DNA of 42,732 nucleotides from a virus (IMGVR_UViG_3300028837_001289:1-42732); one strand, 5' to 3'. Shown: positions 31,252 through 39,308, counted from the stretch's first letter. A program made the numbers and translations. Notes: a model not told the origin generated them from the letters alone.

Positions 31252-31769
31252 ATTAGTGTTACTCCCGATTCGCCCACTACGAACATTCCATCATAAAGTT
31301 CATACGGCAAATGTTTTACTTTTGCCAGGGACATAGCAAGTGCACCACACACCGTTGCGCCCTGTTTAATTTGTTTTAACCAATGCTTTCCAATCTTGCT
31401 TGACGGGCCAAGTCCGAAGCGTTTCCCCCAAGAAGTATTACGGTCTCCAACGACTGCCCGCGCTCCTGCATTCAGGAAAGCATTTGCCATAGTCATTCCA
31501 TGACAGCCTTCCAGGTAGACAATACTCCCCGAGAAAATCCCGGGCGCATTCTCCACCTGTTCGGCTGATAAAGCGGTTATCCAGTTAGGGCCGCCATATA
31601 GATGGGGTTGTCCTTCCAAACCATGAAGCCGGATATAAACAATGTCGGCTTTAAGATTTTGTAAATCTATCGTTTCCGCAGTCAGCGGCGGCGCGGTCAT
31701 GGGAATTTTGCCCGTTGTAAGGAATGTTGATATCCGCCATGACCTCGCGCAATAAACCGCTAATGACAT
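31248..31769 (-). CDS. Caspase/CHAT-like cysteine peptidase candidate, 173 aa
   Basis: IVYIRLHG (43-50) and SIVYLEGCHG (82-91) place His49 and Cys89 as the His-Gly and Cys dyad of clan CD peptidases (caspase, CHAT and gingipain-like), each at the end of a hydrophobic strand. AGARAVVGDRN after the Cys also matches CHAT domains. The domain is minimal, with no extra recognition domain. It starts four bases after the capsid gene's stop and is translationally coupled to an exported protein. Hypotheses are a second maturation protease for virion proteins, processing of the exported pair, or interference with host CHAT/caspase defence. None is proven. Confidence 0.55.
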   Translation of the reverse strand: MSLAVYCARSWRISTFLTTGKIPMTAPPLTAETIDLQNLKADIVYIRLHGLEGQPHLYGGPNWITALSAEQVENAPGIFSGSIVYLEGCHGMTMANAFLNAGARAVVGDRNTSWGKRFGLGPSSKIGKHWLKQIKQGATVCGALAMSLAKVKHLPYELYDGMFVVGESGVTLI

Positions 31770-31772
31770 TGA

Positions 31773-32741
31773 TTAAGTTTGTCCCTGAGTGGCCAAACGC
31801 CAATCTCCGTAAAAAACCTCATAGCGGGAGTACCATTTGTAGTAGCGTACTCCGCCAGCCTGTGTTTGATCGTCCCAGTAGTACAACATTGGGGCTTGTC
31901 GGATCTGAAGATTTAGAGGTTTCTGTGGGAGGTTCGACACAACCAGATACCATGCGGTTGAATCAAGCCATCCACCGGGCGCAGCCAGTCTTCGAATGTC
32001 TCCCTCATACGGGTTGATTTCACGATTGGCAGTATCATACGCCATCGGATTGTCCGTAATTTGGGTTGCAATCCTCTTGAGGTCTACCGCGTGAACAAGT
32101 AGATCTGGGGAGAGTCCTGCATATTGTCCGCGATCGTCAAGATATTTACCCGCGGCGAGACTGACGGTTTCGAAGTTGTCAATACTCAGCGCAGACGTGT
32201 TGACGTTGCTTTGTACCGTCGTATATTGAGCGCCTGGATCAACGTGAGAGGCCGAGAACATCACCAGCCCATCGTAGCAAAGACCATAAGTGTTTGCCGC
32301 CCCAGAGTTCAGGGCGTTGAACGCCAGGTAATCTTTGTGCATCTCAAACCGTGAGCCAGCACCCAGCGCCCAGTCTTCGAGAGAACCCACTTTATTGTCG
32401 TTGATGGCATCATGAAAAATACCAATCGCGATATCGAATCCACGATTGTAAACGGTCATTGACCGCTCATTGCCACCGAGCACAGTAACCGAGCCACCCT
32501 CGAGCAAGCCACCTACAACTTGCCCATCGGTGCGACCATCAGTTCCTTGCGCCCCAGATTGACCGGAAATTTCCTCGGGCCACGGCAGAGCGCCCATATC
32601 GGTATAAGTCTCAAAAGCGCCATCACTGGTCGTTTCTTTTGTGAATGAAGCGCGAAGTGGCGTGTAGCCTTTAACACCCTTCAGGAATCCAACACGCATT
32701 CCACGTTCCAGATGAGCTAAAACATCAGTTCTTGAAATCAT
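31773..32741 (-). CDS. Mu gpT-like major capsid protein, 322 aa
   Basis: GGAGAA precedes the ATG. Length and order (protease/scaffold, decoration, then capsid) match Mu-type heads. Internal signatures include FDIAIGIFHDAINDNKVG (helix), YDGLVMFSASHVDPGAQYTT (the gpT 'FS..H.....' segment), and C-terminal QAPMLYYWDDQTQAGGVRYY with YKWYSRYEVFYGDWRLA. These features fit the HK97-fold gpT family. It would form the icosahedral shell. The call is well supported by family pattern and neighbourhood. Confidence 0.75.
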   Translation of the reverse strand: MISRTDVLAHLERGMRVGFLKGVKGYTPLRASFTKETTSDGAFETYTDMGALPWPEEISGQSGAQGTDGRTDGQVVGGLLEGGSVTVLGGNERSMTVYNRGFDIAIGIFHDAINDNKVGSLEDWALGAGSRFEMHKDYLAFNALNSGAANTYGLCYDGLVMFSASHVDPGAQYTTVQSNVNTSALSIDNFETVSLAAGKYLDDRGQYAGLSPDLLVHAVDLKRIATQITDNPMAYDTANREINPYEGDIRRLAAPGGWLDSTAWYLVVSNLPQKPLNLQIRQAPMLYYWDDQTQAGGVRYYKWYSRYEVFYGDWRLATQGQT

Positions 32742-32768
32742 TGTTTATTCTCCATTTTCTAATTTAGG

Positions 32769-33272
32769 TTAAGCCGCTGGAACTGCGTTGATATGTCCAC
32801 AAGCGGGAGCAATATTGACCCAGATATAGGTATCGTCAACTTCTGTGACAAAGCCAATCCACCAGGCATCAGTATCCGAATCTGTCACGCTGTCATCATC
32901 CTGAGCGTATACGGGAGCGCCGATATCGGTTATATCAAGTGAGCCGATAGCAAATCCCCAGACACCGTTTACTGCTACGGTCACATCTTTCGAGCCGTCT
33001 GCTGTATTAGCGGCAAGCACGGAAACCTTCTCCATAGCAATACCACCAATCACATCAGTGCCGGTTGCGGCGGTTGTACCGATTGCCACAGGGGCATGGT
33101 AGTAGCCGTCTGTATCGGTGACATCACAGACTACAATTGAGCCTTTGTACACGATATTTTCTGCATTGCCTCCGCTGAAATTCGTGTAGCCCGCCAACGG
33201 TAATTTTCTAAACTTTAACCCACCTGGCGGAACCTTAACGGGTCTTGATTTATTTGCACTTAAAACAGTCAT
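32769..33272 (-). CDS. Capsid decoration protein (DUF2190-like), 167 aa
   Basis: Short basic N-terminus (NKSRPVKVPPGGLKFRKLPL) followed by the beta-rich pattern YKGSIVVCDVTDTDGYYHAP, DVIGGIAMEKV, DVTVAVNGVWGFAIGSL, DIGAPVYAQDDDSVTDSDTD and WIGFVTEVDDTYIWVNI. This is the small beta-barrel typical of DUF2190 or lambda gpD-like cement proteins, encoded between scaffold and capsid. A paralogue lies directly upstream. Likely binds the outside of the capsid. Confidence 0.65.
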   Translation of the reverse strand: MTVLSANKSRPVKVPPGGLKFRKLPLAGYTNFSGGNAENIVYKGSIVVCDVTDTDGYYHAPVAIGTTAATGTDVIGGIAMEKVSVLAANTADGSKDVTVAVNGVWGFAIGSLDITDIGAPVYAQDDDSVTDSDTDAWWIGFVTEVDDTYIWVNIAPACGHINAVPAA

Positions 33273-33299
33273 CTTATTTTCTCCATATATTCAATTAGG

Positions 33300-33794
33300 C
33301 TAAGCCGCTGGGACTGCGTTTACATGCCCACACGCTGGTTCAATGTCAACCCAAGCGTACGTGCTATCCCATGCTACGAGAAAGCCTATCCAGAGAGCAG
33401 TGGTCGAGGTTGTCGTAACGGTAGCATCGTCACTTGCGTAAATGGGGGCACCAATATCAGTAATGGCTATCGAGCCTTTTGGAAACGCCCAAACCCCATT
33501 AATGGCAACGGTCACGTTCTTTTGACCATTGGTCGTAATATTAGAACCCACGTATTGCTTTTCTATTGCGATACCGCCAACAATATCAGCCGCACCAGCG
33601 TCGTTTGTGATTATGGCTCTGTAATAGCCGTCTCCATCTGATTCATCACAGAACACAGGAGCGCCCTTATAAACCGTATGAGCCACGTTGCCGCCAGCAT
33701 TATCCGTGTATCCTATCAGCGGCAAAGAGCGAAACTGCAAGCCACCAGGGGGGGCTTTATACGGACGATTCATATTCTTAGTTAATGCCGTCAT
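33300..33794 (-). CDS. Capsid decoration protein paralogue (DUF2190-like), 164 aa
   Basis: Clear tandem paralogue of the downstream gene, with GGLQFRSLPLIGYTDNAGGN, VYKGAPVFCDESDGDGYYRA, DIVGGIAIEKQYV and the same C-terminus CGHVNAVPAA. The pair differs across most variable positions, so it is an old duplication with possible division of labour (for example different capsid sites). Stop of the upstream scaffold gene and this start are three bases apart. Confidence 0.65.
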   Translation of the reverse strand: MTALTKNMNRPYKAPPGGLQFRSLPLIGYTDNAGGNVAHTVYKGAPVFCDESDGDGYYRAIITNDAGAADIVGGIAIEKQYVGSNITTNGQKNVTVAINGVWAFPKGSIAITDIGAPIYASDDATVTTTSTTALWIGFLVAWDSTYAWVDIEPACGHVNAVPAA

Positions 33795-33797
33795 TGT

Positions 33798-34460
33798 TTA
33801 CTCTCCCTTGAACTCGGCCAGATTGTATTGCGACAAGTCGCCAAGCCCCAATATTGGATTGCTGAGATCAGCTATTGTCAAAGAGCCGTCACGAAGACCG
33901 TTCGCGGTAGCTTCATCAAGTTCTTTGGATCCTTCGGGGTTCTTGCCGTGACCAAGTTCCTCAAATCCGACTCGGCCAGATTTCCAGAACCCCTCGAGCA
34001 TGGTCTTGGCAAATTCCGTTTGATCTGGGGTAAGACTCATAAGCCATGTTTTGAGAGCCTCGGCTTCAACGGGAACACCGTAAGGAACATCGGCATTTCC
34101 AGAGGTCACTTTGGTTGCAAACTCAGTAAGATACGAGTCGCGACGAATCTTTTTGATTTGTAAAACAGATTCGTTTTTCACTTGCGACCGGTATGCTTCA
34201 AACTCATCGTTTATTTGTTTTGCCATTTCAACTTTTGCAGCATCTTCCTGGTCGCCCAGGTCGAACATTTCCAGAATGTTGAATTTTGGCGGTTCCCCTA
34301 CCACGGGCTCATCTTCGTCTTCTGGTGAGGCAGGGTTAATGGCTTCAGTCATCGCGTTACGAAAACCCGCGAATTCTTTCTCGAGCGCCGAGCCCAGGGC
34401 GGCAGCCACTTGGTCAGCGATCTTTGTATCAAGTTCTTCTTGCGTCATTTTTAAAGTCAT
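33798..34460 (-). CDS. Nested scaffold protein (gpZ-like), in-frame internal start, 220 aa
   Basis: Within the protease gene an ATG at 34460 (residue 272, MTLKMTQEELDTKIADQ) is preceded by GGAGGA at 34473-34468 with a 7-base spacer, a near-perfect ribosome site that serves no other start. The product is only the helical C-terminal scaffold. Phage Mu and lambda use this design (gpI/gpZ and gpC/gpNu3) to make free scaffold from inside the protease gene. Function here inferred from that precedent. Confidence 0.65.
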   Translation of the reverse strand: MTLKMTQEELDTKIADQVAAALGSALEKEFAGFRNAMTEAINPASPEDEDEPVVGEPPKFNILEMFDLGDQEDAAKVEMAKQINDEFEAYRSQVKNESVLQIKKIRRDSYLTEFATKVTSGNADVPYGVPVEAEALKTWLMSLTPDQTEFAKTMLEGFWKSGRVGFEELGHGKNPEGSKELDEATANGLRDGSLTIADLSNPILGLGDLSQYNLAEFKGE

Positions 34461-35273
34461 TGTATTGTCCTCCGACAATGTTTTTTCCGGATCTGACCCC
34501 GGTTTATTATTAGTTTTGAATATGCCTGTGATTTTCTCGACAATCTTGTTGTCGAGCATCGCGTCAACCCATGTTTGCCTAACTTCTGTCCAATCTTCCT
34601 CGGGCTTGAAAGTGTATTCGCCGTCCTTGCTGATTTTGAATTCAACTTTCCAATCCTTGCTTTCGAAAAAGACAATGGCGTGCCCTTCAAAAACCTCGCG
34701 CACCCAGGGATCGCTTTCGTAATCCCCAGTGCCAAACTCGTCATAAAAAGCACTTCTACACCGGCGAGAAGATTCGTCAAAACTTTCTTCGTCAAATTCA
34801 AACAAACCGCGAGAAAGTTCTACTGGTTTTAAAAGAACCTTACCTTTCTTGTCCCGAATCGCCGGCCAATTAGTAAGTGTGCCTCCCAAGATTGTTTTGT
34901 TCGGCATATCAATGGTCGCCGAGAAAAACCGGCGGATTTTTCCTTCGATCACTTCAATTCCAATCGAAGTCCAGTTGGGCTTAAGTTGTATAACGTTTCG
35001 CTCTGCATCCAGTTCGACATCGACGATCCATCCGGCACCGTCACCCTTGTCGTGGTCAATTGCGTCAATTGGCAAGCCCACAACCTCACCTTCATCGGTT
35101 ATGCTCGCCTCGATATTCGCTTTGGTATTATCCACATACTTCGGCAAATCCTTTTCGCGAAATGTGGCTTTGCGCCCGTACATATCTATGAATGTTCCAG
35201 TTGTTATCGCGTCAAATGCGGCACCTTCCGTTAGAACACTCTCGCTAAGCTCAAAAAACAAAATTGGGTTCAT
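33798..35273 (-). CDS. Mu gpI-like prohead protease with scaffold domain, 491 aa
   Basis: AAAGGAG precedes ATG 35273. Residues 1-165 are the protease: DMYGRKATFREKDLPKYVDN, then the AIDHD catalytic His region (about 71-75), GAGWIVDVELDAERNVIQLK, WTSIGIEVIEGKIRRFFSAT (Ser at 119), and LTNWPAIRD. These follow the peptidase U35/gpI pattern with His and Ser. The centre is an acidic domain of unknown role. From residue 272 the rest is a helical scaffold (TQEELDTKIADQVAAALGSA...). Self-cleavage and scaffold removal would accompany capsid maturation. First gene after the terminator-bearing leader. Confidence 0.75.
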   Translation of the reverse strand: MNPILFFELSESVLTEGAAFDAITTGTFIDMYGRKATFREKDLPKYVDNTKANIEASITDEGEVVGLPIDAIDHDKGDGAGWIVDVELDAERNVIQLKPNWTSIGIEVIEGKIRRFFSATIDMPNKTILGGTLTNWPAIRDKKGKVLLKPVELSRGLFEFDEESFDESSRRCRSAFYDEFGTGDYESDPWVREVFEGHAIVFFESKDWKVEFKISKDGEYTFKPEEDWTEVRQTWVDAMLDNKIVEKITGIFKTNNKPGSDPEKTLSEDNTMTLKMTQEELDTKIADQVAAALGSALEKEFAGFRNAMTEAINPASPEDEDEPVVGEPPKFNILEMFDLGDQEDAAKVEMAKQINDEFEAYRSQVKNESVLQIKKIRRDSYLTEFATKVTSGNADVPYGVPVEAEALKTWLMSLTPDQTEFAKTMLEGFWKSGRVGFEELGHGKNPEGSKELDEATANGLRDGSLTIADLSNPILGLGDLSQYNLAEFKGE

Positions 35274-35297
35274 ATATTTAATCTCCTTTGATTAAAC

Positions 35298-35338
35298 AAA
35301 AAAGCCGATGGCTTTAACGCGCAAAGTCCATCGCGCTT
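35298..35338 (-). terminator. Strong intrinsic terminator
   Basis: On the minus strand AAGC-CGATGG-CTTT pairs with AAAG-CCATCG-GCTT (two one-base bulges, loop GCGCGTT), followed by six T (35303-35298). It lies about 25-65 bases before the ATG of the protease gene. Confidence 0.8.
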
Positions 35339-35518
35339 GTTTCTAGCCGCCGGCTCGCCAGCAAGGTCAGGTCGTTCGTATATAGCAAGGGCTAAAGTTC
35401 AGCCCGGCACCTATGTTTTAATCAGCCAACAATACTACCAGTAGCGGGAGCGGAGATTGAGTCCGCTTAGTCAAGGTTATGATCCTCGCACGATACCAAA
35501 CCGTCCTCCCGCAAAGTG
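35298..35518 (-). ncRNA. Candidate structured small RNA or leader between promoter and terminator
   Basis: About 220 bases without an ORF lie between a consensus-like promoter and a strong terminator. Helices visible by eye: GCGGGAG (35512-35506) with CTCCCGC (35450-35444) enclosing a CGGA/TCCG hairpin and a GGTT...AACC hairpin; GGGCT/AGCCC (35405-35389, 7-base loop); GCTGG-CGAG-CCGGC (35362-35349). A discrete RNA, or a riboswitch-like attenuator of the head genes, are both possible. I do not recognise an Rfam family (not tmRNA, 6S or RNase P). Confidence 0.55.
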
Positions 35519-35524
35519 TTCCAA

Positions 35525-35553
35525 AGATTACCACATTAAAAACTGTTTGTCAA
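35525..35553 (-). promoter_or_regulatory. Sigma70-type promoter TTGACA-17-TAATCT
   Basis: On the minus strand TTGACA (35553-35548) and TAATCT (35530-35525) have an optimal 17-base spacer. It overlaps the end of the 67-aa ORF. The predicted start would be near 35518. Confidence 0.75.
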
Positions 35554-35554
35554 A

Positions 35555-35758
35555 CTAATGTTTTCGTGCTCGAGTATTGACCTCTTTTTTTACAGCCAGG
35601 TCTGTGTGTAAGACCTCAAAATCCCAGGTGTCCACTTGGACAACCGGCTTCACCAATTTAATTATATAATCCCCGGGCGGCAAACGATCAACAGTCCGCG
35701 CCATAGAAGCAGCCGGAGGAGAAACGCCAGTTTTTGTTTCAGAAATATCGTTACTCAT
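35555..35758 (-). CDS. Hypothetical protein, 67 aa
   Basis: ATG 35758 is chosen: it has GGAAGA upstream and overlaps the gpF-like stop by 8 bases, whereas the longer frame to 35872 lies inside that gene. A disordered, Thr/Ser/Pro-rich start leads into VDRLPPGDYIIKLVKPVVQV and a Lys/Arg-rich end. Unknown family. Its 3' end carries the -35 element of the promoter for the following RNA. Confidence 0.5.
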   Translation of the reverse strand: MSNDISETKTGVSPPAASMARTVDRLPPGDYIIKLVKPVVQVDTWDFEVLHTDLAVKKEVNTRARKH

Positions 35759-36431
35759 TTTCCAAATCTTCCGGTTTATAATATACTTTCGTGCATTTAC
35801 AATTTCTGCCACACTGACTTGCCTCGCCAGGTTCGGGAAGTGAGCCGATCGGTTGTATGCCCATGTCGGCATACATTACGCAATCCTCACAATGCTCCGC
35901 GGGGTTTAAAAATCTTTGTTCGTGCGTAAAGCCAACGCCCATTTTTGCGGAGGTCAGCCCATCCCAATAACCAAGCCTGGTCGCATTAGCGTATAATTGC
36001 GCCCTCGCCATAATCTCGGCATCCGTTAAGTTGCCCATATTAATTTGTTCTGCGAACTCGCGCAACTTGCTATACTCGTATTGCAAGCGGCCGCCAGTTC
36101 TACCCCAATCGGCTTGCGTCATCATTTCGCGCCCACCCCTCCCAATATTAGAGGACACGATCCAGCCGTCTTTAATTTCAATAGCCATACGCTGCTGCCA
36201 TTGTTCCAAGGTTATGCTCCCGTCAATAAATTTTTCGGTAAGCACGCCAATCCTGGTTTTTACTACAACCGTATAAGAATCGGCCCAAGACAGCATGACA
36301 CTATTGGCAACGGCCTTGCCCGTTGATTTATATACATAACTTGCAAGCTCATAATCCCACTCAACGGCGAGCAAGGCTTTAGCGAGTTCTGTCAGTCGCG
36401 TATTTATAAGATCAATTACTTTCGTCATCAC
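35751..36431 (-). CDS. Mu gpF / SPP1 gp7-like head morphogenesis protein, 226 aa
   Basis: Helical protein ending in a cysteine cluster: EQRFLNPAEHCEDCVMYADM, then QCGRNCKCTKVYY. The His/Cys set (HCEDC ... CGRNCKC) is characteristic of the C-terminal zinc-binding end of Mu F-like minor head proteins. ELAKALLAVEWDYELASYV and the central helices fit too. Typically encoded just after the portal and required for genome packaging or ejection. Overlaps its upstream neighbour by four bases. Confidence 0.7.
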   Translation of the reverse strand: MMTKVIDLINTRLTELAKALLAVEWDYELASYVYKSTGKAVANSVMLSWADSYTVVVKTRIGVLTEKFIDGSITLEQWQQRMAIEIKDGWIVSSNIGRGGREMMTQADWGRTGGRLQYEYSKLREFAEQINMGNLTDAEIMARAQLYANATRLGYWDGLTSAKMGVGFTHEQRFLNPAEHCEDCVMYADMGIQPIGSLPEPGEASQCGRNCKCTKVYYKPEDLENE

Positions 36432-36925
36432 TTTTTAGAAAAAACTACGCCTATTTTCCCTGGTCTATCCTCGGCAGTTTTAAATTCTACACCGTCAGAC
36501 ATCGGAACAGTATATCTTGTTTTAATCCTACCATCGTGAAGCGTTGTCGTTACAACTAAAGATTCGTCCGGCGGTCGGCAATGCTCGCATTCCTCAACGT
36601 GCGGTGCATAAACTCGCTTGCACTTTGGGCACTCCCAGCCCTGGCGCTTAAATTGCCCCGACGACCACTGTTCGATTGGCGGGCAGGTGCATACGGGGCC
36701 ACGAGGATGAACCCAATAATCGTTAATATCTTTCTTTAATTTTCCACACCGACCACAATACTCAACTGTGGGGCCATCACTGGTATTTGTCGGCTTATTC
36801 ATCATCTGGTGAGTATTTTCACTCAGATCAGAACTACCAATTGATGTTTCGGGCGCAAGTGCTTCGTCTCTAATACGGTATTCTTGAGCTGTTGCGTCTT
36901 TGCAATCTGTTACTGAAATAGTCAT
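36428..36925 (-). CDS. Zinc-ribbon protein, 165 aa
   Basis: The protein carries YCGRCGKLKKDI, VCTCPP, and ECPKCKRVYAPHVEECEHCRPP, that is one CxxC knuckle and a CxxC...CxxC ribbon like those in rubredoxin-type or host zinc proteins. The N-terminal 50 residues are probably disordered. Lys-rich C-terminus. ATG is reached through the 4-base overlap with the coiled-coil gene. No known phage family assigned; context (between portal and gpF) suggests a head accessory or nucleic-acid-binding role. Confidence 0.5.
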   Translation of the reverse strand: MTISVTDCKDATAQEYRIRDEALAPETSIGSSDLSENTHQMMNKPTNTSDGPTVEYCGRCGKLKKDINDYWVHPRGPVCTCPPIEQWSSGQFKRQGWECPKCKRVYAPHVEECEHCRPPDESLVVTTTLHDGRIKTRYTVPMSDGVEFKTAEDRPGKIGVVFSKK

Positions 36926-37194
36926 TTCATTTTTGCCTCCTTGAGTTCATCCATAAGCGATTTTATCAGCCGACGTTGATACTTGATCGTCTTGCGCATC
37001 TTCTTGATTTTCTTTTTGACTCCCTTCAATCCGGCAACCTCAACCCTAACAGCATAGCCCTTAACCGAGCCTACCACTTCTGGTCTCGGAAGATGGACAC
37101 CTGCCAGAAAACCACTTGGAGGCTTACCGAAGGTGAGGCCGGCTTGTGGACGGAAGGGCGGTTCTTTTATCCTGGGTTCACCTGCTCTAGCCAT
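36922..37194 (-). CDS. Small basic coiled-coil protein, 90 aa
   Basis: AAGGAG precedes the ATG. A Pro/Gly/Arg-rich N-terminus (RIKEPPFRPQAGLTFGKPPS) is followed by a strongly basic helix (GVKKKIKKMRKTIKYQRRLI). This is consistent with oligomerisation or binding of nucleic acid or the portal. It overlaps neighbours on both sides. No family recognised. Confidence 0.5.
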   Translation of the reverse strand: MARAGEPRIKEPPFRPQAGLTFGKPPSGFLAGVHLPRPEVVGSVKGYAVRVEVAGLKGVKKKIKKMRKTIKYQRRLIKSLMDELKEAKMK

Positions 37195-37465
37195 CTAGTT
37201 TCTCCTTGAATTCTGGACAATCTTCTATCCACCACATCTTACCCATTAGAATAGCCGATGACTGATGTGGCGTGAGATTGTTAACCGTTCTATTGAACAC
37301 GATAAGCGCATTTGACAATGGACAGTTTTTGTCAAGATTGTCCGGATAATAAGCCCTGCACGAAAAACACTGAGGGTCATCATCTATTGCGTCAGCCGAA
37401 TAAGCTACATTAGTATTTCCAGAATGAATGGTCGTTTCCGTTATCGCACCACCTTGTAATGGCAT
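37187..37465 (-). CDS. Hypothetical protein with a CxxC pair, 92 aa
   Basis: Contains CFSCRAYYPDNLDKNCPLSN and later DCPEFKEK, four cysteines that could bind one metal. The N-terminus is Thr/Asn-rich. It lies immediately after the portal gene (three-base gap to its stop) and overlaps the coiled-coil gene by 8 bases. No function identified; three successive genes here carry Cys clusters or basic helices. Confidence 0.45.
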   Translation of the reverse strand: MPLQGGAITETTIHSGNTNVAYSADAIDDDPQCFSCRAYYPDNLDKNCPLSNALIVFNRTVNNLTPHQSSAILMGKMWWIEDCPEFKEKLDG

Positions 37466-37468
37466 GTT

Positions 37469-39097
37469 TTATTCCTCATCCTCTGGTCTATTTATCACCT
37501 TCGCGTTTAATATTCCGTGTATATCCGGTTCATTTTCTTTTGCCCACTTGTTAAATTTGCGAGTGGCGCGGGCAATATCCTTTTCCGTAATAATTGCCTC
37601 CGCGCCAACGTCAATCGGGTGTTCCTCAGGCGAAGGGATAAACGGCCTCTTAACCGCCTCAACTATTTTGGGTTCTTTTTCTTTAGCCTTCTTTTTCTGG
37701 GACGAAATTTCATCATCCAACATTTCGCCCTCACCAAACGTTTCACCCTCATCATCGCCCATAATTTTACCGTCCTCCGGCAATGACTCTGGAAGGATTT
37801 CTGAGCGCTTGCGGATGGCAATAAAGTCGTTATCACCCAACGGAAGCAGGGCTTTAATCGCTCGTAGAAACAGCGCGTAATCAGAAAGATCTAATTCTTT
37901 TTCGAGCCTGTCCACAGTTATTTCGGGGCGGCGAGTCATCCCAGGAAATGCCGCTTTATTAATTGGGTAGTCAAACAATCTTGTGCCAATCTGCTGATCC
38001 ATCTGATTTACAAATCCCTTAGCCATTGAATTAAAAATCGTCATAGCAACTTTAGACGCGTCTTTCATTGCCGCAAAACTGCCTGTTCCAGAAATTGACG
38101 CAATTCCAATAAATTGAAAACCCATTAGACTCAATTTCAAAAGCGAGTAAAAACGAATCGCTTCCTGAAGTGCTTCAGCCGCCGAAAAGCCCGAGTCAAT
38201 AATGTCTCCTTTGATGCCCTCAGGCCACGCAGCATAATTGCCTTCTTGCGCCGTCAAGATTGCACGAGCCGCCTTTTTTATTTTTTCTTCGTCAAATTTT
38301 CCCTTTTCAACCTCTACGGACAGGTGACCGGCGGAGTGCTCAAAACCAACCCCTTGAATAAATTCGAATCCATATTTAATTCGCTCAAGTCGCCAAAGTG
38401 ACTCCATCGTTGCAAGCCCTTCAGGGTTGTCGGAATCACCAAACGTACAATGCAGTAGTTTTTCAATTGGAATGTTTATGACCGGGTTTGGAAGATCGTG
38501 TTGCTTAAATCCAAGAACCCGGCCCGATTTTTCGTCTATGTCCCACCCATACATTGAATTATAGCGTCGAAAAGCAAGACGGCGATAACCTATTAATCCA
38601 TCGCTATAATTAGAACGCCACGGGTCTTTGTTTGGTGGCACCCACTCAGGATCTCGAAGACAAATCGGGGTTTCCCATATTCCAAAACCGAAAAATGGTA
38701 CACGAGTCATGATGCTAGTGAGCCATTTATTTATACCGCCTTCAACGTCTGAAATTACTTCCCACAAAAAATCGTGTGCTTTTTTATCATCATCACTCGG
38801 CTTTTCCATCTCCTTGCCACCAGAGGTTTCGGGCAATGTAACACCAACCGTAAGAGCGGATGACCAGGCATCCAAAAGATTGCGCATAACAGTAATCTCG
38901 GGGTCGCTTCGCCACATATCGGAATACAGCTTGGAAACTTCCGGCCATTTAAGTTCCGCGGTGTAAGCTTCGTCTATTCTATCCGCCCACGTATCAATGC
39001 CGGCTGTGCCCATTTCTTTAAATCCGGCGCTTGCCTGTAATTCAACCATTTCGATTTCTTCTTTAACCGCCTGTGCTTTTCTAGCTTCGCTCGCCAT
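37469..39097 (-). CDS. Portal protein, Mu gp29-like (DUF935 type), 542 aa
   Basis: AGGA-containing ribosome site before the ATG. Length and order after the large terminase match Mu-type portals. Landmarks: DPEITVMRNLLDAWSSALTV near the start, VPFFGFGIWETPICLRDPEW, RRYNSMYGWDIDEKSGRVLG, GLATMESLWRLERIKYGFEF, and FAAMKDASKVAMTIFNSMAK in the stem/wing area. The C-terminal 110 residues are highly charged (EKEPKIVEAVKRPF). Portals form the dodecameric packaging and ejection channel. Confidence 0.75.
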   Translation of the reverse strand: MASEARKAQAVKEEIEMVELQASAGFKEMGTAGIDTWADRIDEAYTAELKWPEVSKLYSDMWRSDPEITVMRNLLDAWSSALTVGVTLPETSGGKEMEKPSDDDKKAHDFLWEVISDVEGGINKWLTSIMTRVPFFGFGIWETPICLRDPEWVPPNKDPWRSNYSDGLIGYRRLAFRRYNSMYGWDIDEKSGRVLGFKQHDLPNPVINIPIEKLLHCTFGDSDNPEGLATMESLWRLERIKYGFEFIQGVGFEHSAGHLSVEVEKGKFDEEKIKKAARAILTAQEGNYAAWPEGIKGDIIDSGFSAAEALQEAIRFYSLLKLSLMGFQFIGIASISGTGSFAAMKDASKVAMTIFNSMAKGFVNQMDQQIGTRLFDYPINKAAFPGMTRRPEITVDRLEKELDLSDYALFLRAIKALLPLGDNDFIAIRKRSEILPESLPEDGKIMGDDEGETFGEGEMLDDEISSQKKKAKEKEPKIVEAVKRPFIPSPEEHPIDVGAEAIITEKDIARATRKFNKWAKENEPDIHGILNAKVINRPEDEE

Positions 39098-39119
39098 TTT
39101 TCACGTCCTGTTTATTGTT

Positions 39120-39299
39120 TTAAATCCACTTATTCTTTTCTCGATATTGACCACCAAAATTTACATCGCGCTTAAGTTCCTTTTTGAACATTAACCAATC
39201 AATTATAAACCAAAGCTCGAAGCCCTTTACAATTAGCGTCCCGCCTATCTCCCTAAAAAGAAACCAAGAAGTCTGCATCTGTTTAGTTTTACTGGTCAT
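39120..39299 (-). CDS. Small protein with hydrophobic segment, 59 aa
   Basis: AGGA sits 7 bases before ATG 39299; a GTG two codons upstream is less likely. The centre (GTLIVKGFELWFIIDWLMFK) is hydrophobic and could be membrane-associated, and the rest is Lys/Arg-rich. It lies between terminase and portal genes with its own good ribosome site, which suggests it is expressed. Unknown function. Confidence 0.4.
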   Translation of the reverse strand: MTSKTKQMQTSWFLFREIGGTLIVKGFELWFIIDWLMFKKELKRDVNFGGQYREKNKWI

Positions 39300-39308
39300 T
39301 TTCACATC

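Noticed and set aside
35298-35518. tmRNA, RNase P, 6S RNA or tRNA cluster
   Set aside because: No tRNA acceptor/T-loop consensus, no tag ORF, and no conserved RNase P or 6S elements could be found by eye.
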